A stretch of DNA of 64,000 nt from Trichocoleus desertorum NBK24. Lineage in GTDB: Bacteria; Cyanobacteriota; Cyanobacteriia; FACHB-46. The translations under genes were made by a program, and so were the position numbers. Under the pieces are notes generated by a model, which had not been told where the DNA came from, ran no database searches, and saw only the letters and a program-made list of their open reading frames with translations. Of this stretch, positions 54,961-62,669 are shown one piece after another. The DNA is taken from contig NZ_CP116619.1 of assembly GCF_030409055.1 (NCBI RefSeq), forward strand, positions 4,164,628 to 4,228,627, written 5' to 3'. Position 1 is the first letter of the stretch. The number at the start of each line of letters is the position of its first letter.

Positions 54961-55296
54961 CTACTTGGGCAAGTGAGTTTCGAGCAAGTCAATCAGCTTT
55001 TGTTTGCCAATGGCTCCCTCAATTGAAGCCACGACTTCCCCATCTCTAAGAAGGATTAACGCGGGTACTCCCTGAACTTGATACTTCGCCACGGTCTCAG
55101 GATTGGGATCTATTTCCATTTTGACAACTTTGAGGCGATCGCTGTAGTGAGTCGCTGCCCAATCCATCAAAGGAGCCGTGAGTCGGCAAGGCCCACACCA
55201 AGGAGCCCAAAAGTAAATGACCACAAGTTTGCTAGTCGGCTCAAGAGCGGTTGCTGCAAACTCAGCGTCTGAAATAGTAATTACACTGCCAGTCAT
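54961..55296 (-). CDS. Thioredoxin
   Basis: A 111-residue thioredoxin with the classical active site YFWAPWCGPCRLTAPLMD (Cys about 33 and 36), DPNPETVAKYQVQGVPALIL with the cis-Pro, and GAIGKQKLIDLLETHL at the end. It reduces protein disulfides in the cytosol, with electrons from a thioredoxin reductase encoded elsewhere. Cyanobacteria carry several Trx types and this one is not assigned to m, x or y. The following gene is an aminotransferase on the same strand. Confidence 0.95.
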   Translation of the reverse strand: MTGSVITISDAEFAATALEPTSKLVVIYFWAPWCGPCRLTAPLMDWAATHYSDRLKVVKMEIDPNPETVAKYQVQGVPALILLRDGEVVASIEGAIGKQKLIDLLETHLPK

Positions 55297-55598
55297 GACG
55301 TTTCGATTCTAATAATTGCTTAACATTTTAAAACGAGGCCGACTGGTTAAGAATCAACTTGTAAATTCTTGGGAGCAAGTTAGAGTCTTTTTAGATCTCC
55401 TCTGGATTCTTCTTGCAAGCAGCGACAAACTGCGACTCTGGCTCCCCTTTCCTATTTGTTTGAAGTTTCACATTGTTTAGCCCCCTCAGTCCCCCAATTT
55501 ATAGCCCTAGTGGGCATTCCAGAAAGGGGGAAGCGGATTCCAAGTTCCCCCCAGAATTGGGGGGTTAGGGGGGCTTGCAAGTAAGTTGGCAACACTAT
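55297..55598. other. Intergenic, mostly repeat
   Basis: About 302 bp between vipp1 and the thioredoxin gene. Its right half is the G/C-run inverted repeat at 55478-55577. Confidence 0.5.
55478..55577. repeat. ~100-bp inverted repeat with C/G runs, MITE- or REP-like
   Basis: The left arm TAGCCCCCTCAGTCCCCCAA and the right arm TTGGGGGGTTAGGGGGGCTT are inverted copies. Inside the right arm CCCCCC-AGAATT-GGGGGG is itself a perfect hairpin. Elements of this composition are abundant in cyanobacterial intergenic DNA. No ORF is inside. Confidence 0.65.
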
Positions 55599-56372
55599 CT
55601 ACAGAGTGTCTAACTGCTTTTTCAAGTCTTCCAATTCAGCATCAACGGCTGCATCTTTTGGTGCAGTAGCGGATGGGCTAGATGCAGGTAGTGTTTTCTG
55701 CTCAGGTGAAGCACCACCAATTAACTGAGCCTTCATTGCGGCAAGCTCGTCATCAACATCACTACCAGACTCTAACCTAGCAAATTGGCTTTCTAAGTCA
55801 GCGCCTGCTAACTCAGCGACGGCTTGAGAGCGAGCCTCCATTTGAAGCACTTTTTCTTCCATACGCTCAAAGGCACCCATTGCACTACCAGTGCTGAGAT
55901 TGCCGACCACACCTTGCAATTGCTCATTAGCTTTTGCAGCCGCAGCACGAGCCTTGAGCATGTCTTTCTTGGTCTTCGCCTCAGAAATCTTGCTTTCTAA
56001 GCCAATCAGACTCCGCTTCAAGGTGTCAACTTGACCACTTTGTTGATCGAGTTGAGTCTTGAGAGTCGTAGCAGTTTCAGCGAAAGTTTTGCGACGCATC
56101 AGCGCTTCACGGGCTAAATTCTCATCGCCCTTTTGTAGTGCTAATTGAGCGCGTTGCTGCCAGTTATTAGATTCGGTTTGAGCCTGGTTGTATTGTTGCT
56201 GACTGCGCTTTTGGCTGGCGATCGCACTGGCAACGGCTTGACGCAACTGCACCAAGTCTTCTTGCATGTCCAGAATAGACTGCTCCAGAATCTTCTCTGG
56301 ATCTTCCGCCTTGCTGACCATGTCGTTGACGTTGGATCTGACTACTCGGCTAATGCGGTCGAATAATCCCAT
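55599..56372 (-). CDS. vipp1: PspA/IM30-family protein, VIPP1 type
   Basis: VIPP1/IM30 forms ESCRT-III-like rings that maintain thylakoid and plasma membranes. The 257-residue protein begins MGLFDRISRVVRSNVNDMVS, with the amphipathic helix, followed by the long coiled coil (EDPEKILEQSILDMQEDLVQ). After the PspA core there is an extra C-terminal segment ending DAAVDAELEDLKKQLDTL, the short helix that separates VIPP1 from bacterial PspA. This makes a VIPP1 assignment likely. Confidence 0.92.
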   Translation of the reverse strand: MGLFDRISRVVRSNVNDMVSKAEDPEKILEQSILDMQEDLVQLRQAVASAIASQKRSQQQYNQAQTESNNWQQRAQLALQKGDENLAREALMRRKTFAETATTLKTQLDQQSGQVDTLKRSLIGLESKISEAKTKKDMLKARAAAAKANEQLQGVVGNLSTGSAMGAFERMEEKVLQMEARSQAVAELAGADLESQFARLESGSDVDDELAAMKAQLIGGASPEQKTLPASSPSATAPKDAAVDAELEDLKKQLDTL

Positions 56373-56719
56373 GACTCTATCTTTCCTTCTAGGGTGTGTG
56401 AGGTGAGCAACGCAGGCTGCTTACCTAAGCCTGCCTGGAGTTCAAAGTTTTAGGACAAATTAAATTGAGGCTATGTCAATAGTCTTAACATATACTAGCT
56501 AAATCCTTCCTCAAGCCATAGCTAGAACGCTTCCTAGTGTTGGTGTGACTGATGAGAACTACACTAGCCGAAGGGTTAACTTCTGAAAGCCGAATCCTTC
56601 TGCTTCTACTTTTGGAGCGATCGCAAGCTTGGACTGGTTAAGTAAGTGACAGCCTCATTTTGGCACAAAGTCTAGCGGCTCGGAAAAGCTATAAGCAGTT
56701 CTCAAACATTAGTTACAAC
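56373..56719. other. Intergenic, no gene seen
   Basis: About 347 bp between vipp1 and the NTF2-like gene. Nothing beyond HIP1 octamers is seen. Confidence 0.4.
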
Positions 56720-57106
56720 CTAGCGAGCTAGGGGGCTGCCGTGGTGATGCACCAAATACCATTCCTGGGCCATGCACTCAAAGATGTTAGTTGCCATTGA
56801 TTGAGCCTGAACTCTCTGGCTGCCGACTACCTGAAATAACTTTTCGAGTACCACGACATACGCGATCGCGCCGTTGACCTCGCTGCTAATCACCTCCACC
56901 TCAATTTCGAGATAGCTAGTGTTTTTGAAAATTTTCTCCCAAGAACCACCAATGGCCTCCCAACCTCGTAGAGCTAGTCGTCCTGGATGAATGCAGAGGC
57001 TCCCTGTGCCTTTAGACCACACTGCCTGCATTGCTGCCATATCTTTCCGTTCAAAAGCTCGGTAAAAAGCTTGATTGGCTGCTAATACCGCCTGCTCGTC
57101 AGTCAT
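56720..57106 (-). CDS. NTF2/SnoaL-like domain protein
   Basis: A 128-residue alpha+beta cone-fold protein of the SnoaL/NTF2 group: VLAANQAFYRAFERKDMAAM, a central sheet (LALRGWEAIGGSWEKIF) and a final strand ending EWYLVHHHGSPLA. The family includes enzymes and ligand-binding proteins, and no catalytic site is assigned here. The HHHGSP ending is common in cyanobacterial and plant members. It is probably cytosolic. Confidence 0.88.
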   Translation of the reverse strand: MTDEQAVLAANQAFYRAFERKDMAAMQAVWSKGTGSLCIHPGRLALRGWEAIGGSWEKIFKNTSYLEIEVEVISSEVNGAIAYVVVLEKLFQVVGSQRVQAQSMATNIFECMAQEWYLVHHHGSPLAR

Positions 57107-57441
57107 ACAACGCGCCGCCCTCGTAATTCCATATTCCTCCGTTCTGTATTACCTAGTTCTGGGTTGTCCAGTTCTGCCTCCCAGTTCTACCTCAATGTCA
57201 TGACTCCCTTACTTAAGCGCTACTTTAACTGCTTGTTAACTTCCGTGAGCCTAGCAACCAAGCCGACTTTAAAGCGTTAGCGATCGCTGTAAGCAGCCTG
57301 CACAAACACCAATAGCGAGTCTGACGCAAAGATACGCAAACCTCAAGAATTTAGTTAAGTTGCAACGCAAACCGGAAACCTAACTAGAAACTAAGATTAG
57401 AATCAGGCAAAGCCATCTATTTCTTAACCCAGCTTAGTCTT
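57107..57441. other. Intergenic, divergent promoters expected
   Basis: About 335 bp between the NTF2-like gene and a small membrane protein gene. No RNA or operator is evident. Confidence 0.4.
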
Positions 57442-57969
57442 GTGACTGTTAAACGATTTCTCCACCAAGCGACCTTAGCTCGTCGTTCTCATTTAACTGT
57501 TTTCATCCTTTCCGACGAAGCAGCTGCTTTTCAAGCTTATCGACATTTGCAATCTCACGGAATTTCTCCAGAGCATTTGGCGATCGTTGGTAAAGGGTAT
57601 AGCAGTCCTGAGCGTGTAGGACTTTTGAAGCCAATGCAGATTGCCACTCGTAAAGCTCAAGCTCTGGCAATTTTCGCTGGAACCCTCGGCTCTGCTGTCG
57701 GATTTATCGGCACGCTATTCATCCATTTAGGTCTAGAGCTTGCCATCAGCCTTAATCTCCTACTCATAACCGTAGCGAGTGGTATCGTGAGCGGTTTTTG
57801 TGGCGCTGTGGTAGGAGCCTTACTCGGCCTACTAGGAGAAGGCAGCACATCTGGAATTTACCGCCACTATTTGAAGCAAGGGCGGTATCTTTTGATGATG
57901 GAAGGTTCCGAAAAATTGGTACGCCGGGGGCAAGAAATATTAAGTCATTACTCCACTTCCAAATCCTAA
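57442..57969 (+). CDS. GSP17M-like membrane protein, hypothetical
   Basis: The 175-residue protein has an N-terminal region like general stress protein 17M (VFILSDEAAAFQAYRHLQSH, then HLAIVGKGY), two glycine-rich membrane segments (AIFAGTLGSAVGFIGTLFIH; SGFCGAVVGALLGLLGEG) and a soluble C-terminus (GRYLLMMEGSEKLV). The start is GTG. The function is unknown; such proteins are often stress-linked. It converges with the response regulator at 57981, with 11 bp between the stops. Confidence 0.75.
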   Translation: MTVKRFLHQATLARRSHLTVFILSDEAAAFQAYRHLQSHGISPEHLAIVGKGYSSPERVGLLKPMQIATRKAQALAIFAGTLGSAVGFIGTLFIHLGLELAISLNLLLITVASGIVSGFCGAVVGALLGLLGEGSTSGIYRHYLKQGRYLLMMEGSEKLVRRGQEILSHYSTSKS

Positions 57970-57980
57970 TCGGTCAACGT

Positions 57981-58409
57981 TTAGGCGATTGAAGTAAATT
58001 CAGCATTGAAGCTGGATGAGTAATAAGAGCTTTGAGTTTTCAGTAACTCTTTGACCGTTGTCAGGATAAATTCTAGGCCAGCATCCTTAGCGATAAAAAA
58101 ATCTGCCTCTGGGCAAAGCTGTCGGCCTAATTCCAGACTGTTTTTGCTGATGAATGCAGTAGCAAGAACCAAAATGGGTGGGTGGCTTAATCCCTGTTTA
58201 ATTCGTTGAATAATTCCGCAGCCATCAATGTTTTCTTGATATTGGGTAGGTGGAATTGAGAAATCCACAATCACCAGATCATATTGAGAGATTTTAGGAA
58301 TCAGCTCATTAATTGAGTGAAAAGTAGAAACTTCAAAATTACCCCTAAGGAATCGCTGCACTGAAAAACACCAGTGCTCGTCGTCATCTAGTATGGCAAT
58401 TTTGTTCAT
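57981..58409 (-). CDS. Single-domain response regulator
   Basis: A 142-residue receiver: KIAILDDDEHWCFSVQRFL gives the acidic pocket, LVIVDFSIPP the phospho-acceptor Asp (about residue 48), VLATAF the Thr switch and FFIAKDAG the Lys. The loop after the phospho-site (PTQYQENIDGCG) is longer than usual. There is no output domain. No kinase is adjacent; its partner is unknown. Confidence 0.88.
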   Translation of the reverse strand: MNKIAILDDDEHWCFSVQRFLRGNFEVSTFHSINELIPKISQYDLVIVDFSIPPTQYQENIDGCGIIQRIKQGLSHPPILVLATAFISKNSLELGRQLCPEADFFIAKDAGLEFILTTVKELLKTQSSYYSSSFNAEFTSIA

Positions 58410-58504
58410 TTAAACGGTCTAATCTAATGAGTTTGCAAAAGAGTTTTCCATAGCATTAGCTTCAAGGCTACGTAATGTCAACCATTCGTATCGTTTGTTT
58501 AAAG

Positions 58505-59047
58505 TTAGATCTGCGTCTCACTACCTACAACCTCGGCTTGGTAGTCTCCTGATTTACCCCCAGTTTTACTCAATAAACGAATTGACTCAATTTGGATCGA
58601 TTTTTCCAAAGCTTTAGCCATGTCGTAGAGAGTCAAGGCTGTGACGGAGACAGCGGTTAAGGCTTCCATTTCTACTCCCGTTTCGGCTTTGGTTTTGACC
58701 TCTGCCCGAATTTGATAACCGGGTAGCTGAGGGTCAGGCGTAAGCCAAACTTCGACTTTATGTAGGGGTAGAGGATGGCAGAGCGGAATCAATTGCGCAG
58801 TTTGCTTAGCGGCCATAATCCCCGCTAGTCGGGCTGTGCTCACTACATCTCCCTTAGGCGCATTACCCGCTTGGATTGCTGCCAGCGTGTCGGGACGCAT
58901 GCGGACTTGGCCCACCGCGATCGCTTGGCGGACTGTTGTCTTTTTAGTAGAAACATCTACCATCTGAGCCTGTCCTGCTGAGTCCAAATGGCTCAATGGC
59001 TGACTAGCGGCTGAATTTGGGCTTTCAGGGAAAAATGGTTGTGTCAT
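58505..59047 (-). CDS. moaC: Cyclic pyranopterin monophosphate synthase
   Basis: MoaC converts the 3',8-cyclo-GTP product of MoaA to cyclic pyranopterin in molybdenum cofactor synthesis. The 180-residue protein has the conserved blocks [36 protein letters not shown] and [20 protein letters not shown] with the catalytic Lys and Asp region. It has about 15 extra residues at the N-terminus. No other moa gene lies nearby. Confidence 0.96.
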   Translation of the reverse strand: MTQPFFPESPNSAASQPLSHLDSAGQAQMVDVSTKKTTVRQAIAVGQVRMRPDTLAAIQAGNAPKGDVVSTARLAGIMAAKQTAQLIPLCHPLPLHKVEVWLTPDPQLPGYQIRAEVKTKAETGVEMEALTAVSVTALTLYDMAKALEKSIQIESIRLLSKTGGKSGDYQAEVVGSETQI

Positions 59048-59081
59048 TTGAGTGACTTGTGTTACTATAAATTCTTGTCGG

Positions 59082-59155
59082 GGGCTTGTAGCTCAGTGGA
59101 CTAGAGCACGTGGCTACGGACCACGGTGTCGGGGGTTCGAATCCCTCCTAGCCCG
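59082..59155 (+). tRNA. tRNA-Arg (anticodon ACG)
   Basis: A 74-nt cloverleaf. The acceptor stem GGGCTTG/CTAGCCC (one mismatch) is followed by the D arm TAGCTCAGTGGACTAGAGCA, the anticodon stem-loop CGTGG-CTACGGA-CCACG giving ACG, a variable loop and the T arm GGGGGTTCGAATCCCTC. The discriminator is G; CCA is not encoded. The ACG wobble base is expected to be edited to inosine by TadA. Confidence 0.95.
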
Positions 59156-59186
59156 TCAAAAAAGGGTAGGCTTAATTGCCTGCCCT

Positions 59187-60440
59187 CTAACTATTTTGGG
59201 GCGTTTGCTCAACTGCATAAAGATCGCGACCTCGACCCGAAGCGAATTTGAATGAGTAGGCTAGGTTTTTGCTAGATAGAGTGGCGAAAACGAGTAAACC
59301 TGCAAACGAGAGAATAGCACAAAAGCCGAATAAGCTCCGGTACCCAACCTGTTCGGCCACAGAACCGAAAATGGGGCCAGCGATCGCAATCCCAACATCA
59401 AAGCCACTCACACAGAGCGCTAAAACTTTAGCCCGCTCTTGTGGATGAGATCGATCTGCCATCAGGGCCACCATCATCGGAATCAGTGTGCCTGCCCCAG
59501 CACCTTCTATAAAACCCGCAATTAAGAAAACCTGAGCGCTATTTGCAGTCCATAGCAACAGCATGGACAGTGAGTAAAAAACAAGGCTCATACTGATAAA
59601 TAGTCCACGTCCATAGCGATCGGAAGCTCGACCTGTGACGAGACGAATTCCAAAGCTGGCGATCGCAGCAGCCGTGTAAAAGAACCCAGCATTTAAGTCA
59701 ACTTTAGCCTCAGCAATATACAGCGGCACAAAAGTGCTTAGCGTTCCAAATGCCAGACCAATCAGCAGCATCACTAACGCTGGGATGCGAATTCGAGGAC
59801 TAAGTAGTAAACGCCAAAACTGATTGGATGAATGACTGGATATAGAGTTTTCATCAACGACGGGGCGATTCGGTTCGCGGACCTGCACTGCGCTGAGTAG
59901 ACCAACAAAACCCAGTAGAGCCGATAAGAGGAATAAAGGGATATACCCTACCGCTGCTTGGATTAACCCACCTATAGCAGGGCCGAGTGCTACACCGATG
60001 GGGTTCACCAAGCTCATATAGCCCACTAACTCACCACGACTTTTCTGTGGCGAAAGATCAACGCTTAAAGCGCTATAGGCCGTCCCAAAAGCCGCAATGC
60101 TGATGCCATGAAAGGCTCGAACTGCAATCAACAGTGGGATGGAAGGGACGAACAAATAGCCGAGGGGAGCGATCGCCACAACGGCCATGCCAATCAACAA
60201 AACAACCTTGCGAGTGCGTTTATCGGCTAAATTTCCGAGCCAAGCGCGAGACAACAGCAAGCCAATGGCAAAGGCTCCCATCACAATGCCAATTTGTTGA
60301 CTAGTACCACCGATCTCTTGCACATAGAGTGGCAGTGTTGGCAGCAAAGAAGCCAAACTACACCAAAATAGGAGCCCGGTGGCAAACAAAACTAATAAGT
60401 TGCGGCGAGGCTCAGGTGCTAAATCTGTAAAAGCTTTCAA
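59187..60440 (-). CDS. MFS-family transporter
   Basis: A 417-residue major facilitator with about 12 membrane segments. The family loop motif between helices 2 and 3 reads RAWLGNLADKRTRKVVLLIG, and the mid-protein equivalent is TGRASDRYGRGLFI. The sequence looks like drug- or metabolite-efflux MFS members, but the substrate cannot be inferred. The gene is monocistronic, just downstream of and convergent with the tRNA. Confidence 0.9.
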   Translation of the reverse strand: MKAFTDLAPEPRRNLLVLFATGLLFWCSLASLLPTLPLYVQEIGGTSQQIGIVMGAFAIGLLLSRAWLGNLADKRTRKVVLLIGMAVVAIAPLGYLFVPSIPLLIAVRAFHGISIAAFGTAYSALSVDLSPQKSRGELVGYMSLVNPIGVALGPAIGGLIQAAVGYIPLFLLSALLGFVGLLSAVQVREPNRPVVDENSISSHSSNQFWRLLLSPRIRIPALVMLLIGLAFGTLSTFVPLYIAEAKVDLNAGFFYTAAAIASFGIRLVTGRASDRYGRGLFISMSLVFYSLSMLLLWTANSAQVFLIAGFIEGAGAGTLIPMMVALMADRSHPQERAKVLALCVSGFDVGIAIAGPIFGSVAEQVGYRSLFGFCAILSFAGLLVFATLSSKNLAYSFKFASGRGRDLYAVEQTPQNS

Positions 60441-60639
60441 AATATAGTCCTTCTACCAATCCGTAGTTGCCCACGCTGGAAACAGAGCAATAGCCCCTTC
60501 TCCATGATGTAGAAATTTGTTACATTTTGTCATCTACACTACAGATTGATTTATGGAAACTTGCCGTTGAGCGATCGCCTTGTAGGGAGGCTAAATATAG
60601 GAAGGCTAAATAGAAGACAAATAAAGGCTAAACAAAAGA

Positions 60640-60664
60640 AAAATCAGAGCGTTACGCCCTGATT
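60640..60664 (-). terminator. Rho-independent terminator after the 84-residue gene
   Basis: On the minus strand AATCAGGGCG pairs with CGCTCTGATT and is followed by TTTCTTTT. It lies about 40 bp beyond the stop at 60701. Confidence 0.8.
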
Positions 60665-60700
60665 AATACAGATGTATGGAGTTTCTAGATAAAGACAAAA

Positions 60701-60955
60701 TTATGCAGCTTGGCGAGAAATGATCTTTTCAATAGTAGCCTGGGTCTGTTGGAGCAACTGTTCTCGGCTATCGGATGCCTGAATCAGTGGCGGAACCAAG
60801 TTGCGAGCCTGTAACGTCATGTGAAGCTGTAGATGGGCTACATACTCGCTAAAGTCTTCGCGAGAAGAATAATTGATTGACTGATGTAAATGCGACTCCA
60901 AAGCGTTCTCCTTCCCTAACTCTGCGCCATCAATCGACATCAAAGAAGTTATCAT
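60701..60955 (-). CDS. Small helical hypothetical protein
   Basis: An 84-residue soluble protein. The sequence suggests two or three helices (REDFSEYVAHLQLHMTLQAR, and SREQLLQQTQATIEKIISRQ) and no metal or catalytic motif. The ATG at 60955 gives MITSLMSIDGAELGKE, but the Met at position 6 could also start. It has its own terminator. The family is unknown. Confidence 0.65.
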   Translation of the reverse strand: MITSLMSIDGAELGKENALESHLHQSINYSSREDFSEYVAHLQLHMTLQARNLVPPLIQASDSREQLLQQTQATIEKIISRQAA

Positions 60956-61018
60956 GCCGTTAAGCTGATCTTTGAACTCTGCAATGAAGTGTAACGCTTT
61001 TCACAATTATTTATTGAG

Positions 61019-61921
61019 TTGTTCTTGATTGAATTGGAAGCCTTGACTAACCCACACATCCTGACCGTAACTCTACCGTTTGAGCAACTTGATCTCAGTT
61101 CTCAGCCAGCGGCCTACTTGGAAGTGGGCACTGGTCCGACGCTGCTGCTGTTACATGGGTTTCTGGGTACAGGAGCTTGTTGGTTGCCTCTGATGGAGAA
61201 GCTGCGATCGCACTATCGCTGCATCAGCTTAGATTTACTGGGCTTTGGAGAATCGGGTAAGCCTGCCATTCGCTACGACATTGCGACAGAAATTGCTTTT
61301 GTGCGACAGGTGGTGGAAGCGCTGGGTTTAGGTTCTTGTTACATCATGGGGCATTCGTTCGGCGGCTGGGTGGCAGCGGCTTACGCCTTGCAGTATCCCG
61401 ATGCAGTGAACGGTCTGGTTCTAGCAGCGGCAGCTGGAATTCGAGACGATAGCTTTTGTGGTCGCTACGATCATTTGCGTCCGCTGTTATGGCCTGTGCC
61501 TGTGGTTGACTGGGGCCTACGTTTAGTTAAACCGCTGGCGGGGTTAGTAGGCCAGCAAGCAGCGATCGCGCAACTTAGCTGGTTTCGTCAGGAACTGAAA
61601 GCTCAACCTGCGGCTCGTTCCTTTCTCTTAGATCGCCTGCGACCAGAAGATGCGATCGATACAGTGGAGCAACAGATTCATCAGTTGCAAGTGCCCACGT
61701 TAGTCATTACAGGCGATCGCGACGAGACTATCCCGTTGTGGCATAGCAAAACCTATGCGACGGAAATTCCAAAAGCTCAGCTGTCGATTATCCCGGAGGC
61801 TGACCACGCTTTGCCCCAAAAATACTTCAATGAAATGGCAGAGTTAGTATTGCAGTTTTTTGCTAACCCAACTGATGCCATTCCTTCGAGCCCCTCTACG
61901 TGTTCCGGTTTGAGTGACTGA
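61019..61921 (+). CDS. Alpha/beta hydrolase
   Basis: A 300-residue hydrolase of the alpha/beta fold. The nucleophile elbow is GHSFGGWVAA (Ser about 118), the oxyanion HGFLGTG region follows TLLLLHG, the acid is Asp in VITGDRDETIP, and the catalytic His lies in PEADHALPQKYF. It has a cap domain rich in Leu and Arg. The substrate is unknown. The TTG start at 61019 is uncertain; several weak starts exist and the core begins near FEQLDLSSQPAAYLEVG. Confidence 0.9.
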   Translation: MFLIELEALTNPHILTVTLPFEQLDLSSQPAAYLEVGTGPTLLLLHGFLGTGACWLPLMEKLRSHYRCISLDLLGFGESGKPAIRYDIATEIAFVRQVVEALGLGSCYIMGHSFGGWVAAAYALQYPDAVNGLVLAAAAGIRDDSFCGRYDHLRPLLWPVPVVDWGLRLVKPLAGLVGQQAAIAQLSWFRQELKAQPAARSFLLDRLRPEDAIDTVEQQIHQLQVPTLVITGDRDETIPLWHSKTYATEIPKAQLSIIPEADHALPQKYFNEMAELVLQFFANPTDAIPSSPSTCSGLSD

Positions 61922-61944
61922 TATAAAGTGATGCGATCGCGAAT

Positions 61945-62421
61945 CTACTGCGCTTCGCAATAGCCATTGAGGTCACTGACAAACCTACTTTCTTCCTGGG
62001 CCGTCTTTAACGCTATTTGAGTTGCAGACTGAGCTTTGGCTTGAATCTCCTTGGCTTGGGCCGCTCCAGCCCCTGTGGGTTGGGTCTGACGCAGACTGGC
62101 GACTGCATTCGCAATCTCGCGAGAAGATTGGGCCAAAGTTTGGTAAATTCTGGCAAAGTTAGTTTGAAATTCTTGCAACTTTGCATCCTGAACCTGTACC
62201 CCCTTGATCTCTTTGCTGAGTCCATCGAGATTGGTAGCTAGCTGATTCATCGCAGCAGGGTCATTGCCATTTACACCCGAACTCGCGAGAGTTTGTCCTT
62301 TATTAATAACGTCAATTAACTTGTTACACTGGACAACTTTACTTTCCCCACAACTAGTTGCCAAAAGGGCCATTGCAGTGGTGCCTAAAACCATAACTGC
62401 AAATCTAAAAAAACGGCGCAT
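61945..62421 (-). CDS. Probable lipoprotein, helical, unknown function
   Basis: The 158-residue product has a signal peptide ending in a lipobox-like sequence (AMALLATSCGES, Cys about 24), so it should be lipid-anchored. The mature part is mostly helical with Gln and Ala repeats (AAMNQLATNLDGLSKEIKGV; AAQAKEIQAKAQSATQIALK). A further Cys pair (QCNKL near the start and GYCEAQ at the end) could form a disulfide. The family is not recognised. It has a strong GAGGAGAG ribosome binding site. Confidence 0.75.
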   Translation of the reverse strand: MRRFFRFAVMVLGTTAMALLATSCGESKVVQCNKLIDVINKGQTLASSGVNGNDPAAMNQLATNLDGLSKEIKGVQVQDAKLQEFQTNFARIYQTLAQSSREIANAVASLRQTQPTGAGAAQAKEIQAKAQSATQIALKTAQEESRFVSDLNGYCEAQ

Positions 62422-62575
62422 TCACACTCTCCTCACAAGTCTAGTCTGCCAAACCTAGCAATCAATAATCAGGCAATTGAAAGCTGCCTGAGATGATGCA
62501 CCGTAGTCTTAAGACAACCCTAGATCTCTGTCAGTGTCAAGTTACACCGTCACGAAGCGATCGCAAATAGCTAGC

Positions 62576-62606
62576 AAAAAATAGGGGCACAACAACTGCG
62601 CCCCTA
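62576..62606 (-). terminator. Rho-independent terminator after the porin gene
   Basis: On the minus strand TAGGGGCGCA and TGTGCCCCTA form a strong stem followed by TTTTTT. It lies about 65 bp beyond the porin stop. Confidence 0.85.
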
Positions 62607-62669
62607 ATCCAACTAAAGCATCTCTGCCAAGTCGCTTCACTAGCTTCCTAGCAACACCTGTTACACCAT

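Noticed and set aside
59052..59255. 67-codon plus-strand frame
   Set aside because: It is a read-through of the tRNA-Arg gene.
60500..60545. TGTAGA...TCTACA inverted repeat upstream of the MFS gene as an operator
   Set aside because: The arms are only 6 bp with a 19-bp spacer and no known regulator fits.
62420..62440. CTCCTCAC motif resembling the core of the small RNA Yfr1
   Set aside because: It is the complement of the lipoprotein gene ribosome binding site and lacks the flanking stem-loops.
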